A DNA stretch of 64,000 nucleotides from Liolophura sinensis (lineage: Eukaryota > Mollusca > Polyplacophora > Chitonida > Chitonidae), in assembly GCF_032854445.1 (NCBI RefSeq), contig NC_088299.1:19151608-19215607 (forward strand), written 5' to 3'. This document shows, in pieces, positions 26,701 through 41,700 of this stretch. The translations under genes were made by a program, and so were the position numbers. Position 1 is the stretch's first letter; the number at the start of each line of letters is the position of its first letter. The notes under the pieces were generated by a model. The model was not told the origin of the DNA. It searched no databases and saw only the letters and a list, made by a program, of their open reading frames with translations.

Positions 26701-29700
26701 TCATCCACTGCCACATAACATTCATCCACTACCATATAACATTTATCCACTGCCACATAACATGCATCCACTGCCACACAACATCCATCCACTGCCACAT
26801 AACATCCATCCACTGCCACATAACGTCCATCCACTGCCACATAACATTCATCCACTGCCACATAACATCCATCCACTGCCTCATAACGGTCATCCACTGC
26901 CACATAACGTCCATCCACTGCCACATAGCATTCCTCCACTGCCACATAACATCCATCCACTGCCACATAACATCCATCCACTGCCTCATAACGGTCATCA
27001 ACTGCTACATAACATTTATTCACTGCCACATAACATTTATCCACTGCCACATAACATTTATCCACTGCCACATAACGTCCATCCACTGCCACATAACATC
27101 CATCCACTGCCACATAACATTCATCCACTGCCTCATAACGGTCATCAACTGCCACATAACATTTATCCACTGCCACATAACATTCATCCACTGTCACATA
27201 ACATCTATCCACTGCCACATAACATCCATCCACTGCCACATAACATTCATCCACTGCCACATAACATTCATCCGCTGCCACACAACATCCATCCACTGCC
27301 ACATAACATTCATCCACATAACATCCATCCACTGCCACATAACATTCATCCGCTGCCACATAACATTCATCCACTGCCACATAACATTCATCCACATAAC
27401 ATCCATCCACTGCCACATAACATTCATCCACTGCCACATAACATTTATCCACTGCCACATAACATCCATCCGCTGCCACATAACATCCATCCACTGCCAC
27501 ATAACATCCATCCACTTCCACATAATATGCATCCACTGCCAAATAATGTCCATCCACTGCCTCATAACGGTCATCAGCTGCCACATAGCATTCATCCACT
27601 TCCACATAACATTCATTCGCTTCCACATAACGTCTATCCACTGCCACATAACATTCATCCGCTGCCAAATAACATCCATCCACTTCCACATAACATCCAC
27701 TCATTTCAACTGTTGTGTGTTCATCACGTGAAAAAGGTTGTGTGTTTTCATGATTGTGACAGTTAAAACGCCATGATGTGTGTCTTAATATCTATCTTTT
27801 TTGGTTTGAACATATTACAGCTATTGCAGACAAGTCCTCCTTTATTTGGTAAACCATCCTCTGAAATATTGCAGTTTTTACTTTGTACATGTACCTATCA
27901 TGTTGATGGTATAGTACGGAGTTTGCTGTGAAAGTATGTTCTGGGTCTTTAGTTTCAGTGAGGACAGCGGCACGGATCAGACCCCACCTGTGGATGGTGA
28001 GGAGGCCCTGCAGGAGAGGGGACAGCACCGGACACGCCTACCTTGTAAGCGGGGCAAATGTTTTGACTCTGAAACAGCTTCAAAGAGGCTACCACATTCA
28101 TCCTCTCCACTTTGCAAATGGGGTGCTTCTGAAACAGTAGGTAGGATGTCTTCACAAATGGCACCTGGCCCATCCTGCTCATCTCAAGAGGCTTGTAGAG
28201 ATAGGTTAAGTGGTGGCTGTGACAGTGTTTTAATGTCGACTGCCCAGGGTGAACATCAGCTGCCAGCAAGCTCGAGTGTTGAACATGGGTACACTGATAC
28301 TGACATGTGCACTAGACAGGACAGGCTCCATCAGGACTCCAGGAAAAATGACAGACTTTTGGGCGGGCACGCTCAGTCAGTCACTGCCAAGGGAACTTCA
28401 GTTACAAAGACTTCAAACACTTGGTGTGGTGTTCCACTTAGCCCAGTGAGAGGTTTAGTTGCAGATGAAATAGTCAGTGAGGAGAGCTTGTGGAGAAGGG
28501 GAGATAACTATGGGAGGACTACAATGGACATGTGCTCAGATGGTCACTTTACTGAACATACTTCATCAGGCAGGAGACAGAGGTGAGGTTTTACACGTGT
28601 GTGAAGCTCACATCTAACCAAAGAACAACAACTACATGATATCGGGAATTCAGGGAGTGAATTGTTATTAAATGAATAAATATGATAGTCTGGTACCAGG
28701 TGATGGGCTTTGAATATCCTTCAGGTAATCTGGTTTCCTCCGCCCGTAAGACTGACTCCCATCTTGTAAGGATTTATGAAAAGTACATTCAGTTGGAGAA
28801 TAATCATGGAAAATGTCCATTATTTCAAGTAACACTACAGAAATAAATAAAGCAATATTTTTTCATTCTTGGAAGTTGCGGCCACTTTACTCCCTTGCAG
28901 GTGTGATGCCCATTATGCATATTTGTTTCATATTTCACGAATTTTCACAAATTTCACAAAAATGAAGCATTGACCAATGCTAAAATCTCAAAACAGTCCC
29001 TAGTCATGTGTCTTCAATGATTTCTGCTATTATTTAAATTTCACTCTCTTTTTAACAGTTCAGCCAACAGGCCCCGTTTACATGAAGTGCACTTAGCTAA
29101 GTAAACCCTTAACTGCCATGACAGCATATGTATATAGAGACATGAGGCACACTTAGCTAGGTAAACCCTTAACTACCATGACAGTATATGTACATAGAGA
29201 CATGAAGCGCACTTAGCTAGGTAAACCCTTAACTGCCATGACAGTATTTGTGCATAAAGACATAAAGCGCACTTAGCTAGGTAAACCTTTAACTACCATG
29301 ACAGTATATGTACATAGAGACATGAGGCGCACTTAGCTAAGAAAACCTTTAACTACCATGACAGCATGTGTACATAGAGACATGAGGCACCCTTAGCTAA
29401 GTAAAGCCTTGACTACCATGACAGCATGTGTACATAGAGACATGAGGCACACGTAGCTAGATAAACCCTTAACTACCATGACAGCATGTGTACATAGAGA
29501 CATGAGGCACACTTAGCTAGGTAAACCCTTAACTACCATGACAGTATATGTACATAGAGACATGAAGCGCACTTAGCTAGGTAAACCCTTAACTACCATG
29601 ACAGTATATGTACATAGAGACATGAAGCGCACTTAGCTAAGTAAACCCTTAACTGCCATGACAGTATATGTACATAGAGACATGAGGCGCACTTAGCTAA

Positions 29701-32700
29701 GTAAACCCTTAACTACCATGACAGCATGTGTACATAGAGACATGAGGCACCCTTAGCTAAGTAAAGCCTTGACTACCATGACAGCATGTGTACATAGAGA
29801 CATGAGGCACACGTAGCTAGATAAACCCTTAACTACCATGACAGCATGTGTACATAGAGACATGATTCGCACTTAGCTAGGTAAACCCTTAACTACCATG
29901 ACAGCATGTGTACATAGAGACATGATTCGCACTTAGCTAGGTAAACCCTTAACTACCATGACAGTATATGTGCATAGAGACATGAAGCGCACTTAGCTAG
30001 GTAAACCCTTAACTACCATGACAGTATATATACATAGAGACATGAAGCGCACTTAGCTATGTAAACCCTTAACTACCATGACAGCATGTGTACATAGAGA
30101 CATGAAGCACACTTAGCTAGGTAAACCCTTAACTACCATGACAGTATATGTACATAGGGACATGAAGCGCACTTAGCTATGTAAACCCTTAACTACCATG
30201 ACAGTATATGTACATAGAGACATGATTCGCACTTAGCTAGGTAAACCCTTAACTACCATGACAGCATGTGTACATAGAGACATGAAGCGCACTTAGCTAT
30301 GTAAACCCTTAACTACCATGACAGTATATGTACATAGAGACATGAAGCGCACTTAGCTAGGTAAACCCTTAACTACCATGACAGTATATATACATAGAGA
30401 CATGAGGCGCACTTAGCTAAGAAAACCTTTAACTACCATGACAGCATGTGTACATAGAGACATGAAGCACACTTAGCTAGGTAAAGCCTTGACTACCATG
30501 ACAGCATGTGTACATAGAGACATGATTCGCACTTAGCTAGGTAAACCCTTAACTACCATGACAGCATGTGTACATAGAGACATGAGGCACACTTAGCTAG
30601 GTAAACCCTTAACTACCATGACAGTATATGTACATAGAGACATGAAGCGCACTTAGCTAGGTAAACCCTTAACTACCATGACAGTATATGTACATAGAGA
30701 CATGAAGCGCACTTAGCTAAGTAAACCCTTAACTACCATGACAGTATATGTACATAGAGACATGAGGCGCACTTAGCTAAGTAAACCCTTAACTACCATG
30801 ACAGCATGTGTACATAGAGACATGAGGCACCCTTAGCTAAGTAAAGCCTTGACTACCATGACAGCATGTGTACATAGAGACATGAGGCACACGTAGCTAG
30901 ATAAACCCTTAACTACCATGACAGCATGTGTACATAGAGACATGATTCGCACTTAGCTAGGTAAACCCTTAACTACCATGACAGCATGTGTACATAGAGA
31001 CATGATTCGCACTTAGCTAGGTAAACCCTTAACTACCATGACAGTATATGTACATAGAGACATGAAGCGCACTTAGCTAGGTAAACCCTTAACTACCATG
31101 ACAGTATATATACATAGAGACATGAAGCGCACTTAGCTATGTAAACCCTTAACTACCATGACAGCATGTGTACATAAAGACATGAAGCACACTTAGCTAG
31201 GTAAACCCTTAACTACCATGACAGTATATGTACATAGAGACATGAAGCGCACTTAGCTAGGTAAACCCTTAACTACCATGACAGTATATGTACATAGAGA
31301 CATGAAGCGCACTTAGCTATGTAAACCCTTAACTACCATGACAGTATATGTACATAGAGACATGATTCGCACTTAGCTAGGTAAACCCTTAACTACCATG
31401 ACAGCATGTGTACATAGAGACATGATTCGCACTTAGCTAGGTAAACCCTTAACTACCATGACAGTATATGTACATAGAGACATGAAGCGCACTTAGCTAG
31501 GTAAACCCTTAACTACCATGACAGTATATATACATAGAGACATGAAGCGCACTTAGCTATGTAAACCCTTAACTACCATGACAGCATGTGTACATAGAGA
31601 CATGAAGCACACTTAGCTAGGTAAACCCTTAACTACCATGACAGTATATGTACATAGGGACATGAAGCGCACTTAGCTATGTAAACCCTTAACTACCATG
31701 ACAGCATGTGTACATAGAGACATGAGGCACACGTAGCTAGATAAACCCTTAACTACCATGACAGCATGTGTACATAGAGACATGATTCGCACTTAGCTAC
31801 GTAAACCCTTAACTACCATGGCAGTATATGTACATAGAGACATGAAGCGCGCTTAGCTAGGTAAACCCTTAACTACCATGACAGTATATATACATAGAGA
31901 CATGAAGCGCACTTAGCTAGGTAAACCCTTAACTACCATGACAGCATGTGTACATAGAGACATGAGGTGCACTTAGCTAGGTAAACCCTCAACTACCATG
32001 ACAGCATGTGTACATATAGACATGAAGCGCACTTAGCTAGGTAAACCCTTAACTACCATGACAGTATATATACATAGAGACATGAAGTGCACTTAGCTAG
32101 ATAAACCCTTAACTACCATGACAGTATATGTACATAGAGACATGAAGCGCACTTAACTAGGTAAACCCTTAACTACCATGACAGTATACATGTATGTACA
32201 TGGAGACGTGAAGGGCTCTTTATCTGAGCTCTACTTAATACTTTTAAGGTAGGCTTCATGCTCTTGTACGGGTGCCTTCCATCAGTTAGTAGACCCAACC
32301 TTCTGATATTCATGAACGACATCTAAGACTCAGACTACTTGAGAGCACCCAAGCCCGGGTTTTATAGACCCGCTTTCATACCGTCATATATGTAGTGATC
32401 AACCTACTTCCGTAACGGTTAGTTGTACAGTGTTCACAAGTCAAGAATTCTTGAGTACATATACAAAGTTGGGACACCAATCAAATAAATAGACAAAATA
32501 TTGGTAAATTCTGTGGACTGGGGAATTTTGAATCAGAACTCTTTATGGCTAAAGTTAAAGTCCTATTGTGTCGTGTGACTTGTAAAGAATGTGAGGTAAG
32601 TATTTACTATAACGTGAGCGTCTGAAAAACATTTCACTACAAAATGAGTTATTTAGAGTATACAAGCAGTGAAGAAAATTGATAAGCTGAGTGTTCGTCA

Positions 32701-35700
32701 ACTTCAAGTTTCTGTATGAAAGAGGTGTCATTTGTGCTCCTGGAACATGGTGAGATAATTACTGTCAGCAAAGATTGCCTAACATTTTTCACAGGTGGAG
32801 TGATACCGTAGGGACTGTTTTTACCTTCAGCGACAGAAAAAGTGCAAATTCAAGACTGCCTTATTGCGTCAAAATATGTTAAAAGTGTTGGAGTGCATAC
32901 TTGTATTTGAAGGTGGAGGCAGAGGTTCCACTTTTGTGATTTCTGTTCATAGTGAAGCCAAAAGGAAGTTTCCTGTCACGTCTGATTTGCTGAAAACCAC
33001 AGCTTCCTGTGGACAGGTAAGTGATATAACTACTGTATTTTAACATACATGTAACATAATCTATCTGACAGAACCTAGTAATAGCGTACCATTTTATTTT
33101 TGTGATGTTGCATAACCGAGATAGCTCAGTTCCGAGTATGAAGCAGATAAACATAGTGTGTGCACATGGAGAAAGTACAGATGCTGCCATGGGATAAATC
33201 TAAGCCTGTTAGCCCGGAGTTGTTTCTTTAACCCACAAACTTACTTATTTCTGAGGTCATGTGAACACTGTGTTGCCTTTTGGCTGTGTGCGCATGTGGT
33301 GCGAGTGACGCCACATCATCTTTCAGGTTTCTGTATAAACATGGCGTCTCACATGGCATAGTAAGCATTCCAGATTAAAAGTTAATTTATAGAGTTAGCA
33401 AGCACTTCATAGCCAAACAGCCGTAGCCATTTAGGTCCATTTCCCTCTTCTCTTCAAACTAATCAGTCGTATTATTTATCTATATTGCAACTTGCAACCT
33501 CAGTTCACATATCTCCACTCACTTCAGTCGTGATGGCATTGTTGAAAATGACACATTTATCTACAGAGGACAAACATCTTTATCAGGCTTTGAAAGCTTT
33601 GGTTTTGATTAACCTTGTGTGTGAGAACATTGCACTGTGTACCGAGATTAACCTTGTATGTGAGAACATTACACTGTGTACCATGATTAACCTTGTATGT
33701 GACAACATTGCACTGTGTAACGTGATTAACCTTGTATGTGACAACATTGTACTGTGTACCATGATTAACCTTGTATGTGACAACATTGTACTGTGTACCA
33801 TGATTAACCTTGTATGTGAGAACATTACACTGTGTACCGAGATTAACCTTGTATGTGAGAACATTGCACTGTGTACCGAGATTAACCTTGTATGTGAGAA
33901 CATTACACTGTGTACCATGATTAAACTTGTATGTGGAAACATTACACTGTGTACCATGATTAACCTTGTGCGTGAGAACATTGCACTGTGTACCATGATT
34001 AAACTTGTATGTGGAAACATTACACTGTGTAACGTGATTAACCTTGTATGTGACAACATTACACTGTGTACCGTGATTAACCTTGTATGTGAGAACATTA
34101 CACTGTGTACCATGATTAACCTTGTATGTGAGAACATTACACTGTGTACCGAGATTAACCTTGTATGTGACAACATTGCACTGTGTAACGTGATTAACCT
34201 TGTATGTGACAACATTGTACTGTGTACCATGATTAACCTTGTATGTGACAACATTACACTGTGTACCGTGATTAACCTTGTATGTGAGAACATTACACTG
34301 TGTACCATGATTAACCTTGTATGTGAGAACATTACACTGTGTACCGAGATTAACCTTGTATGTGACAACATTGCACTGTGTAACGTGATTAACCTTGTAT
34401 GTGACAACATTGTACTGTGTACCATGATTAACCTTGTATGTGACAACATTACACTGTGTACCGTGATTAACCTTGTATGTGAGAACATTACACTGTGTAC
34501 CATGATTAAACTTGTATGTGGAAACATTACACTGTGTACCATGATTAACCTTGTGCGTGAGAACATTGCACTGTGTACCATGATTAACCTTGTATGTGAG
34601 AACATTACACTGTGTACCATGATTAACCTTGTATGTGAGAACATTACACTGTGTACCATGATTAAACTTGTATGTGGAAACATTACACTGTGTACCATGA
34701 TTAACCTTGTGCGTGAGAACATTGCACTGTGTACCGTGATTAACCTTGTATGTGAGAACATTACACTGTGTACCATGATTAACCTTGTATGTGAGAACAT
34801 TACACTGTGTACCATGATTAACCTTGTATGTGAGAACATTGCACTGTGTACCATGATTAACCTTGTATGTCTTAAAAACTTAAAGTGATGCTGCAATGAT
34901 GAGGTGAGCAATGATTGTCGATGGGGTGGGTGACAAACATCACTGCATCACTTCTCACTGCCATAACTTCATAAGTTCAGCGTGGTATGCAGCGTGGTAT
35001 TCAGTCAGGTTTTGGTCACTATTACATGTACATTCCCCTATGAGTACACATTGGGTTTTCTCTCTGTTCATAGGCTTGTGTAAAGTGTGTGTCTCCAGTA
35101 AAACCCCGAGAAGAGCCCCAGAAGTCATGGCATGAGGATAGTTCATCAGGTGTGTGTTGATTTGTGGTTTCCTTCAGGCTCTGCACAGTTTTCTTACACT
35201 TGCAACAGAAAGTATGTCAAGAACCTGGCATAGGGCTGTGGTTTCCTTCTGGCTCTGCACAGTTTCCCTGCACTTGCAACAGAAAGCATGTCAAGAACCT
35301 GGCATATGGCTGTGGTTTCCTTCAGGCTCTGCACAGTTTTCTTACACTTGCAATAGAAAGCATGTCAAGAACATGGCAGAGGGCTGTGGTTTCCTTCAGA
35401 CTCTGCACAGTTTTCTTACACTTGCAACGGCAGGCTTGTCAAGCACCTGGCAGAGGACTGTGGTTTCCTTTGGTCTCTGCTCAGTTTCCTTGCACTTGAA
35501 GGAGAAGGCTTGGCAGGAACCTGGCAGAAGGCAGTGGTTTCCTTCACTTGTATACCTTACTCTCATCATATAATTTAAGTCTTACTGAATAGGGCTTTCA
35601 GCCCAATGAATTAGATAAATTATGATATTTCAGTGTACTGAAAAGTGAGCAGAAAGAGCACTATATCGTGGCTTTATATAATAGATGTTTTGCTCCAGTG

Positions 35701-38700
35701 TTCTTTCTCTAAAGAAAGATGAAGCGACCTGGGATTAGTGGCAATTAGTTGGTCTGTCTGTCTTCTACCTGCTATGTCTTTGTGCAGGGCTTTTGGGGTC
35801 ACCAAGGCCCCACAATAGGGTGACCCACTTCATCAACCACCACCTTTCACCTGAGAAGATCTAAAGTTTTGTGTAATTTACTACCCTAATGGCTGTCTGT
35901 CCTGCTTCATCACCCACCACCCTTAACCTGAGAAGCTCTAAGGTTTTGTATAATGTACTACCCCAATGGCTCTCTGTTCCACTTCATTACCCACCATCCT
36001 TCACCTGAGAAGCTCTAAGGTTTTGTGTAATTAACTACCCTAATGGCTCTCCGTCCCACTTCATCACCCACCATCCATCACCCCAGAAGCTCTAAGCTTT
36101 TGTATAATGTACTACCCTAATGGCTCTCCGTCCCACTTCATCACCCACGATCCTTCACCTGATAAGCTCTAAGGTTTTGTGTAATTAACTACCCTAATGG
36201 CTCTCCGTCCCACTTTATCACCCACGATCCTTCACCTGATAAGCTCTAAGGTTTTGTGTAATTAACTACCCTAATGGCTCTCCGTCCCACTTCATCACCC
36301 ACCATCCATCACCCGAGAAGCTCTAAGGTTTTGTGTAATGTACTACCCTAATGGATCTCCTTACCACTTCATCACCCACCATCCTTCACCCAAGAAGCCC
36401 TAAGGTTTTGTGTAATGTACTACCCTAATGGCTGTCCGTCCCACTTCATCACCCACCATCCTTCACCCGAGAAGCTCTAAGGTTTTGTGTAATGTACTAC
36501 CCTAATGGCTCTCCGTCCCACTTCATCACCCACCATCCATCACCCGAGAAGCTCTAAGGTTTTGTATAATGTACTACCCTAATGGATCTCCTTACCACTT
36601 CATCATCCACCATCCTTCACCCGAGAAGCTCTAAGGTTTTGTGTAATGTACTACCCTAATGGCTCTCCGTCCCACTTCATCACCCACCATCCTTCACCTG
36701 ATAAGCTCTAAGGTTTTGTATAATGTACTACCCTAATGGATCTCCTTACCACTTCATCACCCAAAATCCTTCACCTGATAAGCTCTAAGGTTTTGTGTAA
36801 TGTACTACCCTAATGGCTCTCCGTCCCACTTCATCACCCACCATCCTTCACCCGAGAAGCTCTAAGGTTTTGTGTAATGTACTACCCTAATGGCTCTCCG
36901 TCCCACTTCATCACCCACCATCCATCACCCGAGAAGCTCTAAGGTTTTGTATAATGTACTACCCTAATGGATCTCCTTACCACTTCATCACCCACCATCC
37001 TTCACCCGAGAAGCTCTAAGGTTTTGTGTAATGTACTACCCTAATGGCTCTCCGTCCCACTTCATCACCCACCATCCTTCACCTGATAAGCTCTAAGGTT
37101 TTGTGTAATTAACTACCCTAATGGCTCTCCGTCCCACTTTATCACCCAAAATCCTTCACCTGATAAGCTCTAAGGTTTTGTGTAATGTACTGCCCTAATG
37201 GCTCTCCCTCCCACTTCATCACCCACCATCCTTCACCTGAGAAGGTCTAAGGTTTTGTGTAATGTACTACCCTAATGGCACTCCGTCCCACTTCATCACC
37301 CACCATCCATCACCCGAGAAGCTCTAAGCTTTTGTATAATGTACTACCCTAAGGGCTCTACGTCCCACTACATCACCCACCATCCATCAACTGAGAAGCT
37401 CTAAGGTTTTGTATGATGTACTACCCTAATGGCTCTCTGTCCCACTTCATCACCCAACATCCATCACCCGAGAAGCTCTAAGGTTTTGTATGATGTACTA
37501 CCCTAATGGCTCTCTGTCCCACTTCATCATCCACCATCCATCACCCGAGAAGCTCTAAGGTTTTGTGTAATGTACTGCCCTAATGACTCTCCGTCCCACT
37601 TCATCACCCACCATCCTTCACCTGAGAAGCTCTAAAGTTTTGTATAATGTACTACCCTAATGGCTCCGTCCCACTTCATCACCCAAAATCCATCACCAGA
37701 GAAGCTATAAGGTTTTGTGTAATGTACTACCCTAATGGCTCTCCCTCCCACTTCATCACCCACCATCCTTCACCTGAGAAGGTCTAAGGTTTTGTGTAAT
37801 GTACTACCCTAATGGCACTCCGTCCCACTTCATCACCCACCATCCATCACCTGAGAAGCTCTAAGGTTTTGTGTAATGTACTACCCTAATGACTCTCCAT
37901 CCCACTTTATCACTCACCATCCATCACCTGATAAGCTCTAAGGTTTTGTATAATGTACTGCCCTAATGGCTCTCCATCCCACTTCATCACTCACCATCCA
38001 TCACCGGAAAAGCTCTAAGGTTTTGTATAATGTACTACCCTAATGGCTCTCCTTACCACTTCATCACCCACCATCCTTCACCTGAGAAGCTCTAAGCTTT
38101 TGTGTAATGTACTACCCTAATGGCTCTCCGTCCCACTTCATAACCCACCATCCTTCACCTGATAAGCTCTAAGGTTTTGTGTAATGTACTACCCTAATGG
38201 CTCTCCGTCCCACTTCATCACCCACCATCCTTCACCTGAGAAGCTCTAAAGTTTTGTATAATGTACTACCCTAATTGCTCTCCTTACCACTTCATCACCG
38301 ACCATCCTTCACCTGAGAAGCTCTAAGGTTTTGTGTAATTAACTACCCTAATGGCTCTCCGTCCCACTTCATCACCCACCATCCTTCACCTGAGAAGGTC
38401 TAAGGTTTTGTGTAATGTACTACCCTAATGGCCCTCCGTCCCACTTCATCACCCACCATCCTTCACCTGATAAGTTCTAAGGTTTTGTGTAATTAACTAC
38501 CCTAATGGCTCTCCGTCCCACTTCATCACCCACCATCCTTCACCTGATAAGCTCTAAGGTTTTGTATAATGTACTACCCTAATGGCTCTCCGTCCCACTT
38601 CATCACCCACCATCCTTCACCCGAGAAGCTCTAAGGTTTTGTATAATGTACTACCCTAATGGCTCCGTCCCACTTCATCACCCAAAATCCATCACCAGAG

Positions 38701-41700
38701 AAGCTATAAGGTTTTGTGTAATGTACTACCCTAATGGCTGTCCGTCCCACTTCATCACCCACCATCCTTCACCTGAGAAGGTCTAAGGTTTTGTGTAATG
38801 TACTACCCTAATGGCACTCCGTCCCACTTCATCACCCACCATCCATCACCCGAGAAGCTCTAAGGTTTTGTATAATGTACTACCCTAAGGGCTCTACGTC
38901 CCACTTCATCACCCACCATCCATCACCTGAGAAGCTCTAAGTTTTTGTGTAATGTACTACCCTAATGGCTCTCCGTCCCACTTCATCACCCACCATCCTT
39001 CACCTGAGAAGGTCTAAGGTTTTGTGTAATGTACTACCCTAATGGCACTCCGTCCCACTTCATCACCCACCATCCATCACCCGAGAAGCTATAAGGTTTT
39101 GTATAATGTACTGCCCTAATGGCTCTCCGTCCCACTTCATCACTCACCATCCATCACCGGAAAAGCTCTAAGGTTTTGTGTAATGTACTACCCTAATGGC
39201 TCTCCTTACCACTTCATCACCCACCATTCTTCACCTGAGAAGCTCTAAGGTTTTGTGTAATTAGCTACCCTAATGGCACTCCGTCCCACTTTATCACTCA
39301 CCATCCATCACCCGAGAAGCTCTAAGGTTTTTTTGTGTAATTTACTAATTTTTGTTTTATTACAGATGAGGAGGTAATAGAACTAAGTGATTGCTCAGAG
39401 AAGTGTGGCGAGCAGGTCTTGCTCCCTCGTGCCGGCACGAGGAGGAGTTTGTGTCTGGCAGATTCAGGCAGCATCTCTGACATAGACCGATCATCAGACT
39501 GCGACATTGACCAGGATGTAGTCTCTGGGAGTGAAGAAAATGTAAGTGTAACTGTTATTTAGGTCTTAAAGAGAATGAAGTTTTTATGGGTCTATTGGTG
39601 AGAATTACCAGAGGACCATTGTAGAGGCATGACAAAATGTGAAGAAATTGCCAGAAGTTTCACCCAAGTATGATGTGTCAGTGCGCCTAATGAAGTAGAC
39701 CGTGTGTTATGTCAGGTGATAGCTTCCTTTCGTGATGTTTGCTTCATTGTTTTGTTAGGATTTATATGTTATGAGTATGCATTGACAAAAATTTTAATTA
39801 TGTTTGGAGTCGTGCTTTCTTTTTTTTTTGTTTGTTCGTTTAGTATCGTGTGACAAAAGGTTATGGAATGCGCCTGCGCTATTTTGAGGATCATAACGGT
39901 AAATGCCTTGTTCCAGTCGGCATCTTGATCACCTATAATAGCATATGTAGCGAACAGATTTACACCATGTAAGGTAGCCTACATTCATGTGTTTAACAGC
40001 TCCTAATAATATATAGGCTTACCTTACCGCAATCAAGTGCTTTGTTAGTCACCAAAATGGTGAGAATAAAGAATGCGACAGTTATCGGATGGCAGGTATG
40101 CCATTTGACCTTGATCCCAGTACTACAAATAAGGGATATGCAGACGTAAATGAGTATAAAAATTAGTTTGTATGCTTTTAAAATTAAAACAGAGTGTACT
40201 GAATACGCCTGACAATTTACGTGGCTGCCCATATTCCTGAGAGCTTTCGCATACATGTGAGATTTGAAGCCCTGTCAAAATCGAAAGTAGATCACCTCAG
40301 TAATTTTCGTGCGTGGCGTTCTCCACAACGTGTTAGTTTTCAGAAAGTGAAGGTTACAGCAAAGGCTCTTGTACCACTACCCGCAGTCATGGAGAATGAC
40401 TACTGTGATATTTGTATTTGTAACATTCTCTAGTGTTTGCCATGAAGATGTAGCAAGAGGTAAAAAAATGGCCATTTGCGCTACTATACAGCAAGTTCTG
40501 CTACTGCACTGCATTAAATCTCTTGAAGTATGCTTTTAATTCTACACCAATCCTCGGTTGTTTATGCTATGTTAGTGTCATCGAGGGTCCAGTTTCCAAC
40601 GTGTACATGTATTGGTGATTTCTGAGGAGAGAAGTTAATGCAATGAAGTACAGCAATCACGAGAACAGCTAGTGTTCACAAACACTTTAGATTTATACTA
40701 TATTCTGCCAGTAAATAAAGCACAAATAATACATTTTGCCTTCTAATGTAGGTCTACATTTGAACTTACCATAACAAACATATCTTGTTTTGATCCGAAA
40801 ACTGCAGTTGTTCTTCCATACAGAAATGTTTTGACAGTTAAAAAAAAAAGTTACCGTGCATATTAGGCAAGTTACCATAGAATGAAATAATACTGCAACC
40901 CCTGCTATCAAACCAAAATGAAATGGTAAAGTTTTCAGTGAGTGAGTTACTGGAATAAACCCGTTAGGCCTACCAGTTGAGGTGTAATAAATAAATGTAG
41001 GCCTCCGAGCGTCATTCATTCCTCGTGAGGAAGAGCTGAAATAATTAATATATTCTAGAATGATCTTGTGGCAGTGTGGAATTGTACAAGTGTTTGTGAA
41101 TTCCTCCCTTAAGTTAATGGCCAGTCCACTAATGTAAGTCATAATTCTGGGCAATTAACATGTACATGCATATACTTGTAGCCCTACATGAAACTACAAA
41201 AACCTCTGTAGCGGTAGATCTATGTAGGCCTAAACATGTATTTTGATTTTGTCAACTACCTTCACTCAGTCAATTTTACACTTTCCAGGCGTATTGCTGG
41301 CGTCCCCAAATAATGAAGTGGGCTTAATCTGTGCTCCCTCTTTTGACAAAGTAGGGAGTACCGCACTACCTCTGAAAATTATGTGTAGCACTGTTTGACC
41401 GCTTGGGTGACTGCCCAATAGTTGATCTTCCTAATTGCGTGACTGCCAACAAACTTGTTGTACAAAGTTTTTCATGGTCTGTTGAAGAAGTTAAGTGTTA
41501 AATTTTGGAATTAGCTGTTAATTAGATTTGCTATATGTTATGAACATTTGGACATAATCCTAGAAAGGTTGAGAGATTCTACATGTATTTTATGTGTGAT
41601 TGGCATATTTGTACTGTTGAGATACAACTACATGTATACAATGTAAGGATCCAAACATGTATTACGATATGTTGCTTTGATCTGTTGCCACCTAAGGCAG

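Noticed and set aside
21434..27766. A 2,110-codon plus-strand frame and 1,473/646-codon minus-strand frames as giant repeat proteins
   Set aside because: A 21-bp unit keeps several frames open on both strands at once. The stretch lies between two phase-matched exons, and the frames begin and end with the array.
27959..28135. Ending TIN2-like exon 6 at a gtaggt donor (phase 0)
   Set aside because: It would join directly to the exon at 35074, but the donor is weak and it would discard 450 nt of open coding-like sequence that ends in a better donor. Kept only as an alternative.
29081..32190. Regular 60-bp repeats as a CRISPR array
   Set aside because: There are no unique spacers; the whole unit repeats, and the context is an animal genome with spliced genes.
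33485..34911. 467- and 442-codon frames on opposite strands as genes
   Set aside because: The 39-bp unit is divisible by three; both frames end at the array edges. Intronic.
40693..41154. 153-codon minus-strand frame in intron 10
   Set aside because: No recognisable motif and AT-rich random-looking composition. I could not support it as a gene.
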